From JBFJVZ01 sp041623895 (GTDB lineage Bacteria; Planctomycetota; Planctomycetia; Pirellulales; Pirellulaceae), in NCBI GenBank assembly GCA_041623895.1, contig JBFJVZ010000374.1, forward strand, positions 1 to 7,597: a stretch of 7,597 nucleotides of DNA, in the 5' to 3' direction. Both the position numbers and the translations under genes were made by a program. Positions 1-6,944 of this stretch are shown in pieces; positions within the stretch are counted from its first letter, which is position 1; each line of letters begins with the position of its first letter. The notes beneath the pieces are model-generated. The model ran no database searches and had not been told where the DNA came from. It saw only the letters and a program-made list of their open reading frames with translations.

Positions 1-10
1 ATTGGCCGCT

Positions 11-42
11 TTCTCTGCGTCACTCCGTGTTCTCTGCGGTAA
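11..42 (+). repeat. Degenerate 'CTCTGCG' repeat, left copy
   Basis: This stretch is made of imperfect units of about 10 bases: TTCTCTGCGT, CACTCCGTGT and TCTCTGCGGT. A related sequence lies in the opposite orientation at 132-168. I remember similar 'CTCTGCG' strings scattered through intergenic DNA of planctomycetes and other environmental bacteria, but cannot check that here. No reading frame of note covers it. Its function is unknown; it could be a dispersed mobile-type repeat or remnant lying beyond the 3' end of the sulfatase gene. Confidence 0.45.
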
Positions 43-131
43 GAATCTTAGCATCACTATCGAGGATGCGGAGTTCCGCCGAGGAAGGACATGCGATTGA
101 AAGACGGGATCAAGCGAATGGTAAATAATTT

Positions 132-168
132 TTAAGGGACTGCCGCAGAGGACGCCGAGGTTTGCGGA
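132..168 (-). repeat. Degenerate 'CTCTGCG' repeat, right copy (inverted)
   Basis: On the minus strand this reads TCCGCAAACCTCGGCGTCCT followed by CTGCGGCAG. It aligns without gaps to the copy near position 11, with roughly 21 of 37 positions identical and the shared core CTCTGCGG. The two copies face each other across about 90 bases with no evident gene. The low identity argues against a recent insertion and for an old or rapidly decaying repeat family. Confidence 0.4.
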
Positions 169-185
169 GCGAACGACGACGATGA

Positions 186-206
186 TGATTCCGCTACTTG
201 GAATCA
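186..206 (-). terminator. Hairpin just after the sulfatase stop codon
   Basis: TGATTCC (186-192) and GGAATCA (200-206) form a perfect 7-bp stem around a 7-base loop. The hairpin begins two bases beyond the sulfatase stop codon (209-211, minus strand). No run of T follows on the minus strand; the sequence continues TCATCATCGTCG. It is therefore not a classical intrinsic terminator. It could stabilise the 3' end of the mRNA or assist termination. Confidence 0.35.
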
Positions 207-208
207 GT

Positions 209-2371
209 TCACGGAAAGACTCGGAAGTTGATGGCGGCGATGCGCCAACGGCCAGGTGTTTCGACGCCGTAATGCGGGCTGCTGGAAAGCCGTAGTGTTT
301 GACCGGCCCTGACCACACCGATATCACTCAACACACCGGTCTGATCTTTGGAGTCGATGTCGGCATCAACGCAGTAGATTGCCAGCGGAGACTTCTCGGC
401 AACCTGGTAGTAACCGCCACAGACACCATTGCCGGCAACGATGGCGACCGACTCCACGATCACATTCTTATCGAATTGCACAACGATCGTTTCTCCCTCG
501 TCGACTTGGCTAAACGATCCGCCGTCAACTCCTAAACCACGATCATTGACGTCGAACTTGTGACCCTCCATCAATCCATTGTCGTCGGTGGCACTGATCG
601 TGGCGTGAACTTGCGGCGCGTTCAGCGACACGGTCGTACCGCCACAGTCCGCGCCACTAAACCGCTCTTTCAAATCAATCACGGTGACTGTCTCATCCGC
701 CTGCGGCTGCGCCGCGAATTGCAGCGAGACTCTTTGGCGAGCGCCCATGGCAGCGAGTCGGTGACCGCAGGCGGTGCGGTGCAGAATTGCCTGACGCGTC
801 AATTCGGCAATCAGCGCTTGCATCGATTCTTGGGCAACAAGATTCTCTTGCTCACGCGGGTCGGTGGCCAAGTCGTATAGTTCCATTGGGTTGGCGATTC
901 CTTGCCTCAGTAAGTTGGCATCGCAGAACAACTTCCACTTTCCGCTTTGAACCTGTCCGTCAACGGTGGGATGATCCAGGCGAAATGCAGCCACGGCATT
1001 ATCCGCTTTCGCTTGCTTGTGATCATTGAAGAACATTGGCCGAAAGCCAAGTTGCTGACCGCGCCAAGCGGGCAACACGCTGACACTGTCCTCGCCGCCC
1101 TTTGCCCCGCTGGCTGGTTGGGGAAGATCGCTCCCCAACACGTCGCTGAAGGTTGCAAACATGTCTTGCAATCCGATCAGTGAATCATTGCTTTTACCTG
1201 CCGTCGTCGGATCTCCGTCACCTACTCCGCCAGCCGGCCAGGCAACGATGAATGGCACGCGATGACCACCCTCGTACGTCGACCCCTTGTTACTGCGAAA
1301 GGGACCAGTGGCAACATCCGAATCTTTCTCGGCGCCATTGTCGCTGGTGAAGACCACGATGGTGTTGTGGATTAGCTTCTTTCCCGGCCATCGGACATCA
1401 TCGTGTTCACTCAAGAAGTCAAGCAACCGACCCAGGGCGACGTCGTTTTCGTAGATGTAATCGCTGCGAATGTCCATCACCTGGCCGGCCATATTTCTTG
1501 CCGCGCCCCTGACTGGATTTCCGCCCACGTCCGAGTCCGGCGTGTAGGGTCCGTGGTTGGAATTGCTGGGGTAATAGAGGAAAAAGGGCCGATCGGCGGA
1601 ATCATGGCCGGCGAGATGTTCACTCAAGAAACTGATCGCGTGGTCCGAATGTCGACCGCCGAGTTCGCGTAACACGTAAGCATCAGGACCAGAACTGACC
1701 AATTCTTTGCCATTGCCGGTCGCGGCGACGACGTTGCGGCCGTGGATGTGCCCCGGCCCGATCGATTGCTTGGGGCCGTCGGCCTGCTTTTTGCCATCAA
1801 TCGCTGGTCCAGAGGTTCCATGGGAACGAGAAGTAAACCAGCACTGATCGAATCCATGATCCAGTGGCGTGTCGAACATCGGCTGGCCTAGATCTGCATC
1901 CTGCCAGCCATCGGCCGGTCTGCCATCGGTTTGCCGATAACGCAGACCCACATGCCATTTGCCGACCAAACCCGTCCGGTAGCCGTGATCTTTCATCAGT
2001 GTGCCAAGCGTGGGTCGATCGCGTTCGATCATCGGATCACCTTGGACGCCAAACAGCACCCAGTACTTCAAGCGATTTCGCCAAGGGTATCTGCCAGTCA
2101 GTAGACCGTAGCGTGTTGGTGAGCAGCGCGAGGAGGGCGTGTGCGCATCGGTGAAGCGAATGCCCATGCGTGTCAACCGTTCCATGCTGGGCGTGTGGAT
2201 TTGATCGGCGTCCGGATTTCCGGTGAAGTCCTGATAGGCGCTGGTATCACCCATCCCCATGTCATCAGCCATCATCAGAATGATGTTGGGCCGAGTCAGC
2301 GGAGCGTCAACGGCAAACAGATCGCGATCATTGAGAACAAAGAGAATAGGGATGATGCAAAACAGTCGCAT
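209..2371 (-). CDS. Exported S1-family sulfatase (formylglycine-dependent)
   Basis: Predicted secreted sulfatase of 720 residues that would hydrolyse sulfate esters. Counting from ATG 2371, the start MRLFCIIPILFVL looks like a signal peptide. The frame stays open to ATG 2437, but that start would put 22 polar residues ahead of the hydrophobic stretch, so 2371 is preferred. Visible sulfatase hallmarks are the metal-binding DD at 36-37 in 'MMADDMGMGD', the CSPTR motif at 83-87 followed by LLTGR, GKWH at 137-140, NHGP near 272-275, SDNG at 343-346 and K362. In this family the Cys of CSPTR is converted to formylglycine by a separate enzyme, which is not in this window. 'WKLF' and 'ELYDLATDPRE' (about 479-507) mark the usual end of the sulfatase fold. 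Residues from about 559 to the end form an extra beta-rich domain. The substrate cannot be inferred. The gene is colinear with the upstream TPR gene across a 171-base gap. Confidence 0.93.
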   Translation of the reverse strand: MRLFCIIPILFVLNDRDLFAVDAPLTRPNIILMMADDMGMGDTSAYQDFTGNPDADQIHTPSMERLTRMGIRFTDAHTPSSRCSPTRYGLLTGRYPWRNRLKYWVLFGVQGDPMIERDRPTLGTLMKDHGYRTGLVGKWHVGLRYRQTDGRPADGWQDADLGQPMFDTPLDHGFDQCWFTSRSHGTSGPAIDGKKQADGPKQSIGPGHIHGRNVVAATGNGKELVSSGPDAYVLRELGGRHSDHAISFLSEHLAGHDSADRPFFLYYPSNSNHGPYTPDSDVGGNPVRGAARNMAGQVMDIRSDYIYENDVALGRLLDFLSEHDDVRWPGKKLIHNTIVVFTSDNGAEKDSDVATGPFRSNKGSTYEGGHRVPFIVAWPAGGVGDGDPTTAGKSNDSLIGLQDMFATFSDVLGSDLPQPASGAKGGEDSVSVLPAWRGQQLGFRPMFFNDHKQAKADNAVAAFRLDHPTVDGQVQSGKWKLFCDANLLRQGIANPMELYDLATDPREQENLVAQESMQALIAELTRQAILHRTACGHRLAAMGARQRVSLQFAAQPQADETVTVIDLKERFSGADCGGTTVSLNAPQVHATISATDDNGLMEGHKFDVNDRGLGVDGGSFSQVDEGETIVVQFDKNVIVESVAIVAGNGVCGGYYQVAEKSPLAIYCVDADIDSKDQTGVLSDIGVVRAGQTLRLSSSPHYGVETPGRWRIAAINFRVFP

Positions 2372-2483
2372 GGTAAGAATCGAGCGGCAGTGGTGAAGGG
2401 ACAGACCCTGAAATTGTTGCCTTTGGCCGTGAACCATTCTACGCAGGGAAACTCGGAAGAATTGCGACGGCCCTGCATATGCT

Positions 2484-2503
2484 CGGAAGTCTTCCGACTT
2501 CCG
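2484..2503 (-). repeat. Perfect 8-bp hairpin element between TPR gene and sulfatase
   Basis: CGGAAGTC and GACTTCCG form a perfect 8-bp stem. On the minus strand, which both flanking genes use, the loop is GGAA, a GNRA-type tetraloop. The hairpin starts about 40 bases beyond the stop codon of the 350-residue TPR gene and 113 bases before the preferred sulfatase start. No T-run follows, so it is not a standard terminator. The string resembles a dispersed palindrome I remember from Rhodopirellula-type genomes. It may act as an mRNA-processing or stability element, or be a REP-like mobile repeat. Confidence 0.55.
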
Positions 2504-2542
2504 CTACGAAAGATGACTCGGGCCAGCCAGGCGGACGCGCGG

Positions 2543-3595
2543 CTACCTGTTGGCCCAGATGCTGCCCCCGTAACGCTGGTCCAGTAACTTTCTGGCCGCG
2601 ATCGAGCGGTCGTTGTTCTTGACCTGCTCCCAAAGCTGGGTCAGATGGTACAGCGCTTCAGCGTGAATTTCAGGGTCCGAGTAGAACAACACGTCAACGT
2701 GCAGGTAAGCCATCAAGGCATCTTTCGGTTTGTCAGCTTTGAGCAAACAATCACCCAGTGCGTTGTAGGCGCGACCAAACAATTCAGTGTCCGATGCGTC
2801 ATCCTTGTCGATGATGTCCTCGATCATCGTGATTGCTTCGTCGACCGATCCGGTTTCGGCCAGACATCTGGCTCGGCCCACCTGGGCAAACAAAATCTGT
2901 CGCTTTGCCTGTTTCGTTTCTGACTTGGCGGCGGCGACCGTTTCATATTTTTGCTGAGCGGCGGCGAAATCACCCTGCGAGATCAGGGCCCGTGCTTCCG
3001 CCATCATTGCCGCCATCTTGTACTCCGGCCAGGGTGCCTTGGACGAGATCGCGCCGTAGTATTTGATCGCTTCGCCAAAATCACCTTGCGCGACGGAGAG
3101 ATCACCGAGCAATTCGGCAGCCTGGAAAAAGTGGTGGCTGGTTGGCGCAGCGCGAACAAACGCCAGCATCGATTTGGTGGCCGCAGCCTTATCACCACCG
3201 ATCGACAAAGCAACCTTGCCTGCCGAATAGGCAAGGTAAAACTGCAGGTCACGCCGAACAATCTCGCGTTGGACCTCGGCGGGGTTCACTTTCTTCAGAT
3301 CCGCCAGGCCACTTTCATATTTGCCTACCAGAATCCTGGCCCGTCCCGCACGTAGCTCCGCGGGGTCATCGGCAAAGATAACGTGCTTGATCTCGTTCAC
3401 AGCCACCGCTCGCTTTGAGCCGCGAACGTCGATCGTTACTTCCGTCGGCGTGGCAGCAGTGACTTGGCCGTCCAAACGCGCTCCGGTCGTCATCTGAATT
3501 TGATCGGCCGTTTGTGCAGTGGCTTGCTGAACGGTCAGCAACGACGCCAAGATCACGGGCACCAGCGAATACTGAAGGATTGGTTCGTGCATCAT
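2543..3595 (-). CDS. Exported TPR protein with N-terminal beta module
   Basis: 350 residues, function unknown. Residues 1-28 look like a signal peptide: a hydrophobic stretch LVPVILASLLTV, then a plausible cleavage site after ATAQ. Residues about 33-77 alternate hydrophobic and polar residues ('TGARLDGQVTAATPTEVTID', then 'AVAVNEIKHVIF'), as in small SH3/Sm-like beta-barrel modules. From about 115 onward the protein is helical with TPR-type pairs, clearest at 155-190 ('AAELLGDLSVAQGDFGEAIK'), 195-222, 235-263, 271-303 and 310-342. TPRs mediate protein-protein contacts, so an envelope scaffold or adaptor role is likely, loosely like periplasmic YbgF/CpoB-type proteins; this is inference only. 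It follows the 1005-residue TPR gene by 156 bases and is probably co-transcribed with it. The start is ATG 3595, with a second ATG immediately after. No Shine-Dalgarno sequence is visible, and no ATG lies upstream in frame nearby. Confidence 0.87.
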   Translation of the reverse strand: MMHEPILQYSLVPVILASLLTVQQATAQTADQIQMTTGARLDGQVTAATPTEVTIDVRGSKRAVAVNEIKHVIFADDPAELRAGRARILVGKYESGLADLKKVNPAEVQREIVRRDLQFYLAYSAGKVALSIGGDKAAATKSMLAFVRAAPTSHHFFQAAELLGDLSVAQGDFGEAIKYYGAISSKAPWPEYKMAAMMAEARALISQGDFAAAQQKYETVAAAKSETKQAKRQILFAQVGRARCLAETGSVDEAITMIEDIIDKDDASDTELFGRAYNALGDCLLKADKPKDALMAYLHVDVLFYSDPEIHAEALYHLTQLWEQVKNNDRSIAARKLLDQRYGGSIWANR

Positions 3596-3670
3596 TTTGT
3601 TGAGCAGGGATTTCAGGGCAATCGTTTGGCAGGACCAGTCGCCCGCGAAGCCGCAATGAACAAAATCTTT

Positions 3671-3696
3671 GGCTCAGCGGGAGCTTCGCCTCCCGG
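3671..3696 (-). repeat. GGCTCAGCGGGAG hairpin repeat, copy 1
   Basis: Begins with the plus-strand string GGCTCAGCGGGAG and contains CGGGAG (3678-3683) pairing with CTCCCG (3690-3695). The loop is CTTCGC, which reads GCGAAG on the minus strand. With one bulged base the minus strand can also pair CGGGA, then GC-GAA-GC, then TCCCG. GCGAAGC is a well-known unusually stable mini-hairpin. The element is 76 bases upstream of the 350-residue TPR gene start. A second copy follows 46 bases away in the same orientation. Confidence 0.6.
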
Positions 3697-3716
3697 ATTA
3701 TTGGGTTCGTAATTCG

Positions 3717-3743
3717 GCTCAGCGGGAGCTGCGCCCTCCCGGT
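3717..3743 (-). repeat. GGCTCAGCGGGAG hairpin repeat, copy 2
   Basis: Same 15-base lead (GGCTCAGCGGGAGCT) as copy 1. CGGGAG (3723-3728) pairs with CTCCCG (3736-3741) around a 7-base loop, CTGCGCC. It lies about 10 bases beyond the stop codon of the 1005-residue TPR gene (3752-3754). The loop differs from copy 1 while the stem is unchanged, which points to selection on the structure. No T-run is present, so attenuation, mRNA processing or a REP-like repeat is more likely than simple termination. Confidence 0.6.
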
Positions 3744-3751
3744 GGATTTGA

Positions 3752-6700
3752 CTACTTGGTGGTTTGAATCTGTTTCAGCAGCGCGTCATACTTGTCTTTC
3801 CAGGCTCCCATGTCGGGATACAGTTTGGCTGTCTTGGACAGGTTGCGTTCCGCATCCGCAAGTAATGATTTTTTCTCTGTGCTGTTTTTTGAAGATGCTA
3901 GTGCCAGCTGAGACCTCGACACTTCGTAGCGCGACTCGTAAAACGTTTCACGAAACTGCGGATGTTGAACGGCGGCTAAGGCAATTTTTCCCCAGCCCCA
4001 AATGGCCGGCTTGATCCCGCTGATCGCCTGTTCGTACCGCTCGGCATTTTGTGGCCCCCAGGCCTGCAAGAGCCTCGCTGCCGCGACTTGAACGTTGATC
4101 GCATTTGGATCTTTGCCCAAAACCTCTTGGTACAGCTGGAGAGCAGCATCGTATTCTTTTCTTCGAAACTTGACGTTCGCCAAACGAGCCTTGGTCTGCA
4201 TCGCCAACTCAGGCGTGATGCCGAGGTTATTCAGGACCTGCTGAAACGCGGTGTCTGCTTGCTGGTAATACTTCTGTGCGTTTTGCCCGTCCGGATCATC
4301 GAATCCATCGGCAAGCTTCGCAAAAGTATCCGCGACCCAGTTCAATACGTTCAGGTCACTGGATCCCTGGGTAAGCTCCAGTAAGAAAGCTTCGAAGACA
4401 CCGGAGAGTTGTTGTTTGGCTTCCGGTGATGCCGCTTCCATACGTTTTTGCACATCTTGCGCCAGGTTGACATAAACGCCCAGCATGCGTTGTTTGCCAG
4501 CCGCATCGTCGCCGAGGGCGACCTGCATTGCAGCAATCACACTCTTTGTCTTTTCCATCACTGCCGCGTCGCCGGTTTCGAGTGAGGCGACGTAGGCTCT
4601 TAGCGCCGTGCGGTAACTTTCTTCGATGAACAAAGGATTCGCGGCGGCGGCATTGCCTGCTTTGACCAGCGTCAGTGGGCCCAGCGACTGGTGCTCCAGT
4701 ACTTCGATTGCTTTGCCGAATTCCTGGTCGTCGACGTGAACCTGCGCCAGCGAAAGTAGCGCCGTTGCGTTGGCCTGATCCACAACGGGTTCATCCGGCA
4801 AACGATCGTACCCAGCTTGCAATAACTCTCTGGCCTCCGCCTTCAATCGATCCAATTCCTGTTCCGCGTCGGCAAGCTCGCTGTCATCCCCCGCAGCTTC
4901 CCCGGCCGCAGCCATTCGCTGCTGCAGTTCCCGAAAAGCCCCCCAAATCGATTGGCCGGTCAGCAATTCGTACTGCCCGCGGCTCGGCGATTCCTCGGGA
5001 ATCCTGCGTACGAACTCGGCTGCACGGGACGCCTGACCGGCATTGATCAAATACGGAATCAGAGTCACGATCGTTGGCAATGTTTGCGGATCGGTCGGCC
5101 AGGTATCGGACATGTACTTGCCGATCGATTCCAGCCGGCCAAGCTCGAACGTCGCATCCTGATCCTGGTTTTGCTCGATTAGCTTCAGGTAACAAGCCAC
5201 TGCGATCTTGGCACACTGCCGGGCGCCGGGACTGTCGGGATAACGACGAGCCACAAAATCGCCAACCAACGCTGCATCGTAAAAATCTTGCCTGACAAAG
5301 TACACGTAACAGAGGAAGTACTGCACCAGATTCACGTTTGACTGTGGAGTCTGATCATCCGCAAGCTCGAGCGCGAGACGGTAATAGTGGATGGCATCGT
5401 CCTGCGATCGGGTCAGCTTTTCTCGCGCCGCTGTCAGCTGATCGTTCAAGGCCTGCTTTTTGTCAGCATCTTGCTCGGCGGCCAGTTGTGCAGAGATTGT
5501 GGCAACCGTCTGTTCGGTCGGCGCGATTGCATCCAGCGCTTCTTTGGCAACAGCCTGTGCGGCCATGAACGTATCGGGTTCCTGTTCCTCCTCGGCCATG
5601 TCAGGACCGCCGAGCTGTTTGAGCAGCTCCTGTGCCGGTTTCTGATACTCACCCGATTCGCCGGCGACAAAACTCAGTTCTCTCTTGGCGGCATCGAGCG
5701 ACTGTTTGATCAAAGCTCGATTCACGGGCTCGGTATTCTTGGCGTCATCGGCCTGCATTTTCAGAGCTCGGGCCAGATGATAGCGAACCGCGATCCATTC
5801 CGATTCGCGCTGCTTGTCTCGCGGTGTTTCATCGAACCACCGCGTCGCTCGCTTGATCGCTTCGAAGTACTTTTTCTCCGCCGGAGAAAGCCAGGTTTCC
5901 ATCGCCATCACAAGCGTCTTGGCCTTCAGCATCATCAGTGTTTCCGGCTCGTTGGGCTGGTCCAATAATTCGCCAAAGTAGCCGAGGGCTTCTTTCGTTC
6001 TTCCCAGTTGCTGATAGCAGCGACCTTGGTACATGCGGGCATAGCGGCCGGCCAAACGAGTGCGATAGTTCTTGTAGATGCCGTCGTACATGTCAGCGGC
6101 TTCTTGCAGATATTTCACTTGCTCACTCGAACCGGCCGGCAAGATATCGGCTAATTCTTCGCGAATCGCGGCGGCGAACAATTCGGTCTCCAAATAATCG
6201 GCTCGCAATTGCTTGCGGCGCACGATCAGTTCAGCTTCCTTGCGATCGCGTGTGTCCAGTACTTTCGGGATCTTCTCGAGCTGCGCATCCACGCTTGCTT
6301 GAAGCTCAGAAAACACCTTGAACGATTGATCGTACAGGGCGCGAGATTCCGTCATTAACTGTTGCCCGTCGCCCTTCTTGGAGTCCTCGTATTTCATGCG
6401 CGCGCGTTCAACGATCAACGTTCCCAGCTGGCTGCGAGCCGCGTTTATTTTGGGACTCTCTGATCGCGTTTGAATGAATTGCTGCAGCAAGCCTCGTGCC
6501 TGGTCGAGCTGTTTGGCTCGAACCTCCGAATCGCGTTGCTTGCGAGACGCGTCGATCAGCAGCAAACTTTTCTCATACAGCAGCGTCTCTTTCAGATCCT
6601 CGGGAGCAAGCCGGCTGGACTCCATTTGATCCAGGTACTCCATCGCGACATCGTGGTAGCCACGATCGCGTAGGCCGTCCAAAAACGCCCGCGCAGGCTC

Positions 6701-6769
6701 CTTAGCAGCTGCCTGTCCCCACAGGCAGACGGTGACCACGGAAAAGTAGAATACAATCCTCATGCCCAT
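3752..6769 (-). CDS. Large exported TPR/alpha-solenoid protein
   Basis: 1005 residues, function unknown. The N-terminus is a signal peptide (IVFYFSVVTVCLWG, then AAA before KEP), so the protein is predicted to be periplasmic or exported. The Cys in 'VTVC' lacks a small residue before it, so this is not a convincing lipobox. The rest is helical. TPR-like pairs are visible near 243-275 ('MYQGRCYQQLGRTKEALGYF'), 480-512 ('YVYFVRQDFYDAALVGDFVA'), 668-692 and most clearly 858-889 ('KARLANVKFRRKEYDAALQL'). Charged stretches near 405-455 and 628-655 may form coiled coils; 388-398 is a short acidic linker. The last 85 residues have a distinct ending, with IWGWGK at 923-928 and YPDMGAWKDKYDALL near 984-998. 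I remember similar endings in planctomycete TPR proteins but cannot confirm it. It is probably co-transcribed with the next TPR gene. ATG 6769 and ATG 6763 are both possible starts; neither has a clear Shine-Dalgarno. Confidence 0.88.
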   Translation of the reverse strand: MGMRIVFYFSVVTVCLWGQAAAKEPARAFLDGLRDRGYHDVAMEYLDQMESSRLAPEDLKETLLYEKSLLLIDASRKQRDSEVRAKQLDQARGLLQQFIQTRSESPKINAARSQLGTLIVERARMKYEDSKKGDGQQLMTESRALYDQSFKVFSELQASVDAQLEKIPKVLDTRDRKEAELIVRRKQLRADYLETELFAAAIREELADILPAGSSEQVKYLQEAADMYDGIYKNYRTRLAGRYARMYQGRCYQQLGRTKEALGYFGELLDQPNEPETLMMLKAKTLVMAMETWLSPAEKKYFEAIKRATRWFDETPRDKQRESEWIAVRYHLARALKMQADDAKNTEPVNRALIKQSLDAAKRELSFVAGESGEYQKPAQELLKQLGGPDMAEEEQEPDTFMAAQAVAKEALDAIAPTEQTVATISAQLAAEQDADKKQALNDQLTAAREKLTRSQDDAIHYYRLALELADDQTPQSNVNLVQYFLCYVYFVRQDFYDAALVGDFVARRYPDSPGARQCAKIAVACYLKLIEQNQDQDATFELGRLESIGKYMSDTWPTDPQTLPTIVTLIPYLINAGQASRAAEFVRRIPEESPSRGQYELLTGQSIWGAFRELQQRMAAAGEAAGDDSELADAEQELDRLKAEARELLQAGYDRLPDEPVVDQANATALLSLAQVHVDDQEFGKAIEVLEHQSLGPLTLVKAGNAAAANPLFIEESYRTALRAYVASLETGDAAVMEKTKSVIAAMQVALGDDAAGKQRMLGVYVNLAQDVQKRMEAASPEAKQQLSGVFEAFLLELTQGSSDLNVLNWVADTFAKLADGFDDPDGQNAQKYYQQADTAFQQVLNNLGITPELAMQTKARLANVKFRRKEYDAALQLYQEVLGKDPNAINVQVAAARLLQAWGPQNAERYEQAISGIKPAIWGWGKIALAAVQHPQFRETFYESRYEVSRSQLALASSKNSTEKKSLLADAERNLSKTAKLYPDMGAWKDKYDALLKQIQTTK

Positions 6770-6944
6770 AGTTTACGCAAAACGGACAACGCGGACACGC
6801 CACGACGAAGAAAGCTGCCAGGACTTTCGGTTGTTTTCGCCGCCAGACGGAAACGCGTGACCAGCTCCGCTACCCTAAAATGAGACTGTCACAAACCTTT
6901 CCAGAGATCCTCGCGACCTTGTTACCGTCTACGAGAGAAACAAC
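6770..6944. promoter_or_regulatory. Divergent intergenic region with promoters for both sides
   Basis: The 175 bases separate the minus-strand TPR gene (start 6769) from the plus-strand beta-helix gene (start 6945), so promoters for both directions should lie here. TAAAAT at 6876-6881 on the plus strand resembles a -10 box, but no good -35 hexamer sits at the right distance. GGAAAC at 6849-6854 faintly recalls an ECF-sigma -35 element. Neither is convincing. No strong hairpin or operator-like palindrome was noticed. Confidence 0.3.

Noticed and set aside
171..190. GAC/GAT triplet run near the left edge as a microsatellite
   Set aside because: Only a few imperfect units are present, too short to call a repeat array.
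2443..2476. GCAGGG and CCCTGC as an inverted pair upstream of the sulfatase
   Set aside because: A 6-bp stem with a 22-base loop is expected by chance at this rate, and nothing else supports it.
2141..2587. A 148-codon plus-strand frame spanning the sulfatase 5' end and the gap after it
   Set aside because: It overlaps the sulfatase coding region and its upstream gap on the opposite strand, and shows no domain or signal peptide.
5387..5968. A 193-codon open frame on the plus strand inside the large TPR gene
   Set aside because: Its translation is rich in Arg, Leu, Cys and Phe with no recognisable domain, while the minus-strand frame here is continuous, helical and TPR-like. It is an antisense shadow.
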